Part shown: piece by piece, positions 61,041 to 64,000 of the stretch
How positions within the stretch are numbered: position 1 is the first letter of the stretch
How the letters are laid out: each line of letters starts with the position of its first letter
Source: CAZCZU01 sp964503475
Lineage (GTDB): Bacteria; Pseudomonadota; Zetaproteobacteria; Mariprofundales; Mariprofundaceae
DNA: 64,000 nucleotides
NCBI GenBank assembly: GCA_964503475.1
Contig: CAZCZU010000003.1
Location: 33,120-97,119 of the forward strand
Direction of reading: 5' to 3'
Position numbers and translations under genes: made by a program
Notes under the pieces: generated by a model
The model's database searches: none
What the model was told of the DNA's origin: nothing
What the model saw: only the letters and a program-made list of their open reading frames with translations

Positions 61041-62291
61041 ATGTTGAAGTATCTGGTTCTGTTGGTTTGGGTGCTAGCGTTGAGTGCCTGCGCAGGTAAT
61101 CGACCCTTGATGCCTACGCCAACGATCTACTCTTCACATCAGCACGAACTGTTTGCTGATTCATTGAGAGAACTGCAGAGCAACGATGTTGATTTGCTGT
61201 ACGTCACTGACCGTGCTCCTTACAAAGACAAACACAACATGCTTATGTACAACGCACAGAGATCGCCATCGTTGGCCTTTGGCTCGGCAAAGGTGTTATT
61301 CAATCATGGTGCTAGTACAGCCTTTCAGGGGGTGGATAAAGGTCAGGTCAACTCGACAGTGGAACTCGAGACATTAAGGGAAATAAGCCGTTTTCCCCCA
61401 ACCCCTTATCCGTTCTCTCTGCAAGATGGTAAATATTTGGTCGATAAAAAAACGATTTCTGAATTTGTGAGGGCGGATAAACATTTAGAATATGAGATTG
61501 TTCGACGCCTTGAACTCACCTCTTGCAAGGATGTTTTCCTTTTTGTCCATGGCGCGGACAACAGTTTGGAGTTCGCATTAGAGACATGGGCAGGTATGTG
61601 GCACTTTCTAGGCAGGGAAGGTGTTCCTGTCGTATATAGCTGGCCGGCTGGATCGAGTGGCGTGCCTTTGACCTCATATAGCTACGATCGGGAATCAGGC
61701 GAATTTACCATATTCCACCTGAAACAATTTCTAAAAAGCTTATCCTCAAATAAGCAAGTGCTACGAATCCATATTGTTGCTCACAGTCGAGGGGCTGACG
61801 TTATTACCACTGCGCTTCGGGAGCTGTTTATCGAAGCACGTGCATCCAATGTGGATATGCTGCAGCGATACAAGATTGCCAATTTGCTACTCATAGCACC
61901 GGATATGGACATGGAAGTTGTAAGCCAGCGTTTGGCAGCAGAAAGACTCGCCGAAGGCATCGGGCAGGTGACGATCTATGTTTCACCAGAAGATAAAGCT
62001 CTTGGTTTGGCGTCACTTCTATTCAACAGCGTACTCAGGTTTGGGCAGATTCGGACTGAAAATGCGCCAGAGCAAGTGAAAATAGGTGACCATGTAAACA
62101 ACATTGCATTTATCGAGGTTAACCGCTCTTCAGGACTAGGGCATGGATACTTCTATGATAATATCGCTGTAAGTTCCGACATAATTTTATTGCTGCGTTA
62201 TTCATTTTCAGCGGGAAGCACAGGAAGGCCATTGAAATATATCAGACCTCATTTCTGGAAGATGCCAGATGAGTATTTGAAACTGCAATAA
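61041..62291 (+). CDS. Lipoprotein alpha/beta hydrolase (DUF900-type)
   Basis: A 416-residue protein with lipobox (VLLVWVLALSAC). DVDLLYVTDRAPYKDKHNML and AFGSAKV match the N-terminal pattern of DUF900 esterase-like proteins. FVHGADNSLEFALETWAGM is the oxyanion region, VVYSWPAGSS follows, and HIVAHSRGADVITTALREL contains the nucleophile S249. A late His (GDHVNNIAF or GLGHGYFYD) may complete the triad. It follows the outer-membrane factor by 25 bases, so it probably belongs to the export operon. Confidence 0.78.
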   Translation: MLKYLVLLVWVLALSACAGNRPLMPTPTIYSSHQHELFADSLRELQSNDVDLLYVTDRAPYKDKHNMLMYNAQRSPSLAFGSAKVLFNHGASTAFQGVDKGQVNSTVELETLREISRFPPTPYPFSLQDGKYLVDKKTISEFVRADKHLEYEIVRRLELTSCKDVFLFVHGADNSLEFALETWAGMWHFLGREGVPVVYSWPAGSSGVPLTSYSYDRESGEFTIFHLKQFLKSLSSNKQVLRIHIVAHSRGADVITTALRELFIEARASNVDMLQRYKIANLLLIAPDMDMEVVSQRLAAERLAEGIGQVTIYVSPEDKALGLASLLFNSVLRFGQIRTENAPEQVKIGDHVNNIAFIEVNRSSGLGHGYFYDNIAVSSDIILLLRYSFSAGSTGRPLKYIRPHFWKMPDEYLKLQ

Positions 62292-62335
62292 ATGCACGAC
62301 GGACTATTAATCGGATTCATTGTTTGAGGTAGTCG

Positions 62336-62376
62336 CATTGCCAAAAGATGTATTTTGTTGACATCTTTTGGCAATG
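62336..62376. repeat. Perfect 16-bp inverted repeat with 9-base spacer
   Basis: CATTGCCAAAAGATGT (62336-62351) and ACATCTTTTGGCAATG (62361-62376) are exact inverted copies around ATTTTGTTG. The hairpin lies 45 bases after the hydrolase stop and 58 bases before a globin-like start. No T-run follows, so a terminator, an operator and a small mobile-element scar remain possible. Confidence 0.75.
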
Positions 62377-62434
62377 GGGGGCTAAAGTTCATTACCGTTA
62401 TCCTATTCGGTTTATAGGAAATATGAGGTGGACT

Positions 62435-62473
62435 ATGAGCACAGTATATGAGCAACTCGGTGGCGATAAGTAG
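62435..62473 (+). pseudogene. Remnant of a truncated (group I) hemoglobin gene
   Basis: An ATG with a GAGGTGG site upstream starts MSTVYEQLGGDK and stops at TAG after 12 codons. MSxxYExLGG is the usual opening of group I truncated hemoglobins (GlbN/trHbN). The next bases do not continue the globin in any frame that I can see, so only the 5' tip remains, or it has become a leader peptide for the gene that follows after eight bases. Confidence 0.45.
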
Positions 62474-62481
62474 GAGTTGGA

Positions 62482-62898
62482 GTGGAAAGAAGGCTAGGAG
62501 ATAGAAAAATCCTCAACAGAGTTATCTCGGCAGTGGCAATTCTTTTTGGCATTATGACCATCAAGTCTGGCGGACAGGTATTATTTGGTGAGGAGTCCTA
62601 TCGAATCGCTGCCGGAAATTACGTGTCTTTCGTGGTCTGGTTTAATTTCCTGGCAGGGTTTGCGTATGTGGCGGCTGGTTTGGGAATCCTGTTTTACAAG
62701 CCTTGGTCAAAGTTGCTGGCAATGTTGATTGCAGGCTCATCGTTGCTGATATTCTCTGTACTTGGTGTGCACATCTTTACTGATGGTGCATACGAAGTCA
62801 GAACTATTGTTGCGATGACGTTACGATCTATAGTCTGGATAGGTATAATGATTTTTCTTTTCCGGAATATGAAAAATGGAGCTAATCATGTTGCGTAA
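62482..62898 (+). CDS. Small four-helix membrane protein, unknown
   Basis: A 138-residue protein with about four hydrophobic segments (VISAVAILFGIMTIKSGG, FVVWFNFLAGFAYVAAGLGI, LLAMLIAGSSLLIFSVLGV, LRSIVWIGIMIFLF). I do not recognise a named family. The GTG start at 62482 has an AGGAG site five bases upstream. It overlaps the start of the following cytochrome gene by 11 bases, so the two products are probably made together and may work together. Confidence 0.7.
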   Translation: MERRLGDRKILNRVISAVAILFGIMTIKSGGQVLFGEESYRIAAGNYVSFVVWFNFLAGFAYVAAGLGILFYKPWSKLLAMLIAGSSLLIFSVLGVHIFTDGAYEVRTIVAMTLRSIVWIGIMIFLFRNMKNGANHVA

Positions 62899-63322
62899 AG
62901 GTTTATTCGTATATTTTATAGTTGTCATGTTTGTTGCAATGGATAGTTGGGCCGAGCCTGCCAGCGATGGCTCTTTAAAACAGATCATGCAGCAACTAGG
63001 GCAAGACTATTCCAGGCTCAACCAAGCCATCTTAGTTGAGAATTTTGATGCTGCAGCAAACTTTGCACATGCTATTGCTTATCATGAAAAGCCGTCACTA
63101 GGTCAACGCATGAAAATATTACGTGAGCTCGGTTCGGAGATGCCAGAGTTTAAAAGTGCTGATGACAAGGTACATGAACTGGCTATTAAGATAGAAGAGG
63201 CAGCAAAAGCCAAGGATGTGCCACTATTGATTCAGCATCAGTCACAGATGCTCTCTGCGTGTATGGGCTGTCATACAAGTTATCGTAGCAAGATTGTTGA
63301 TCTGCTGGGGAGAAATGACTGA
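62888..63322 (+). CDS. Periplasmic class-II-like cytochrome c
   Basis: A 144-residue exported protein with signal peptide (LFVYFIVVMFVAMDSWAEP), a helical body and a C-terminal heme motif SACMGCHTSYRSKIVD (C125, C128, H129). The architecture is that of cytochrome c'/c556-like helix bundles and resembles the cytochrome encoded at 54994-55467. Likely roles are electron transfer or gas (NO/CO) binding. The ATG at 62888 has a GGAG site; an ATG at 62876 would add four residues. Confidence 0.8.
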   Translation: MLRKGLFVYFIVVMFVAMDSWAEPASDGSLKQIMQQLGQDYSRLNQAILVENFDAAANFAHAIAYHEKPSLGQRMKILRELGSEMPEFKSADDKVHELAIKIEEAAKAKDVPLLIQHQSQMLSACMGCHTSYRSKIVDLLGRND

Positions 63323-63336
63323 AAAGTAGAGATACA

Positions 63337-63498
63337 GTATCATGTATTAACGCATGCTGCACATGAAAGTATGATACATTTTTGTCAGAAATCGAATGGT
63401 GACAAGAAATCATTTGGAAAAAAGTATGATACTTTTATAACCGTCAATGAATTCGCCCTTATTTAAATCAATAAGTTGGGATGCGGAAAGTATGATGG
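63337..63498. repeat. Repeated GTATGATAC boxes
   Basis: GTATGATAC occurs at 63369-63377 and 63424-63432, GTATGATGG at 63490-63498 and the inverted GTATCAT at 63337-63343. Around the copies AAAG precedes and a T-run precedes GTCAG or GTCAA. AAAAGTAT-G-ATACTTTT is a nearly perfect palindrome. Spacings are 55 and 66 bases. The 200-base gap holds no gene. Confidence 0.65.
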
Positions 63499-63522
63499 TT
63501 TTTTGTCAGTCAACAAAATATT

Positions 63523-63879
63523 GTGGCTCTTATCTGGGCAGTAAGGTCGTGGAAAAATACGATCAAAGAAAAATGGATGAATAATTTAAGAGACTCTGCT
63601 TCGGAACTGATTGGAGTAGCTGAAAGCATATATCTTCAGAAACATATTACTGGAACGAATCTCCATCCTACGGATGCAATGTCAGATTACAGGGCAAAGG
63701 AAAGTAGGTTATTGCTCCTTTTTAAAAGAGGCAGCGATACCTATGAAGACTTTAAAACAGCAACTGAAGAGCTTCGAGATGCAGCTGACACCAACACCAG
63801 ATATGTAGACAAACAAGATGCCTTTAAAGTATTGGTCGGCGAAAGGCTTGAAGCGGAATGGAAAAAACTGGGGTTCTAA
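63523..63879 (+). CDS. Hypothetical helical protein, possibly N-terminally truncated
   Basis: A 118-residue protein I cannot name. It opens ALIWAVRSWKNTIKEKWMNN and is then predominantly helical (NNLRDSASELIGVAES, LLFKRGSDTYEDFKTATEEL), ending VGERLEAEWKKLGF. The pattern recalls small proteins with one N-terminal membrane helix followed by a KxxWxNxLR segment, but the helix is missing, so the 5' end may be lost. The GTG at 63523 lacks a good ribosome-binding site; ATG at 63577 is an alternative. Confidence 0.5.
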   Translation: MALIWAVRSWKNTIKEKWMNNLRDSASELIGVAESIYLQKHITGTNLHPTDAMSDYRAKESRLLLLFKRGSDTYEDFKTATEELRDAADTNTRYVDKQDAFKVLVGERLEAEWKKLGF

Positions 63880-64000
63880 AGACATGAGCCCCAATTCTGA
63901 ATGACTGCTTATTGATGGCAGCCTTAGATGTAGTGTGATTACTTGAATGGTTGAGTCCCTATACTGCTGTAAATTCATATGAGGTGGATGGCCACCTGCT

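Larger units (their letters stand above)
52467..64000. mobile_element. Accessory island (Tn7-like/Tn402-like) inserted in comM, left part
   Basis: The region is bounded on the left by the terminal repeat within comM. Genes here use more AT-rich codons and have longer gaps than the core to the left. The first gene resembles TnsE/TniE; regulators, cytochromes, an export system and unknown genes follow. No transposase (TniA/TnsB), ATPase (TniB/TnsC), targeting protein (TniQ/TnsD) or rest of comM is seen before 64000. comM is a known hotspot for Tn6022/AbaR-type islands in Acinetobacter. Confidence 0.72.

Noticed and set aside
63880..64000. Another gene start near the right edge (ATG 63979)
   Set aside because: Only seven codons are visible and no convincing ribosome-binding site precedes it.

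Overview
The window is a stretch of a Gram-negative bacterial chromosome. It carries LPS/Kdo transport genes, outer-membrane proteins, a lipoprotein N-acyltransferase and ubiquinone-associated ubiX/ubiK. The gene families and operon style are those of Pseudomonadota. The combination (bioFHCD, rpsU-yqeY-dnaG-rpoD, separate glyQ/glyS, kds-lpt cluster) would fit a Zetaproteobacterium such as Mariprofundus or a deep-branching gammaproteobacterium. No 16S rRNA is present, so this placement is an inference.

Positions 1-52466 are GC-rich, tightly packed core chromosome. The left edge holds a partial cyclic-nucleotide-binding protein, an exonuclease and murJ, all leftward. Rightward follow the macromolecular-synthesis genes rpsU-yqeY-dnaG-rpoD, then an epimerase-like protein, plsY, a LysM protein, dprA, topA and rimI. 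The biotin operon bioF-bioH-bioC-bioD (14.1-17.5 kb) runs leftward and is divergent from comF-grxC-can. After rsmA come tpiA, secG and a tRNA-Leu(GAG), which is followed by an unusual array of 53-55 bp hairpin repeats. A PfkB kinase, an OmpV-like protein, a probable photoproduct glycosylase/YbgA fusion, DUF523, an O-methyltransferase and thiI follow. From 26.6 to 43.9 kb almost everything is leftward: ompA-like, def, thiE-like, DUF2782, smr, gpsA, lnt, corC, ybeY, phoH, miaB, smc, fetB-like, glyS and glyQ. From 44.0 to 52.5 kb genes run rightward: a cNMP-binding protein, a membrane protein with a charged tail, an M23 peptidase, kdsD-kdsC-lptC-lptA-lptB, ubiX, a lipoprotein, ubiK and the 5' third of comM.

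At 52467 comM is cut. The sequence turns into an AT-richer accessory region whose first bases, TGTCATTTTCAGAA, match the outer end of Tn402/Tn5053-type (Tn7-like) elements as I remember them. The first gene inside is a 588-aa protein that I read as a TnsE/TniE-like transposition protein. The other transposition genes, the far end and the 3' part of comM are not in the window.

The visible cargo begins with a MarR regulator that has a likely operator, a membrane-anchored cytochrome with a C-terminal CxxCH, and DUF2892 and DUF1971 proteins. A complete DevBCA/TolC-type export operon (adaptor, permease, ATPase, outer-membrane factor) follows, then a lipoprotein alpha/beta hydrolase, a 12-residue globin remnant behind a perfect 16-bp inverted repeat, a small membrane protein, a second CxxCH cytochrome and a hypothetical gene behind repeated GTATGATAC boxes. 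Together these suggest a redox or nitrosative-stress envelope/export module carried by a transposon. This module is the most novel part of the window.
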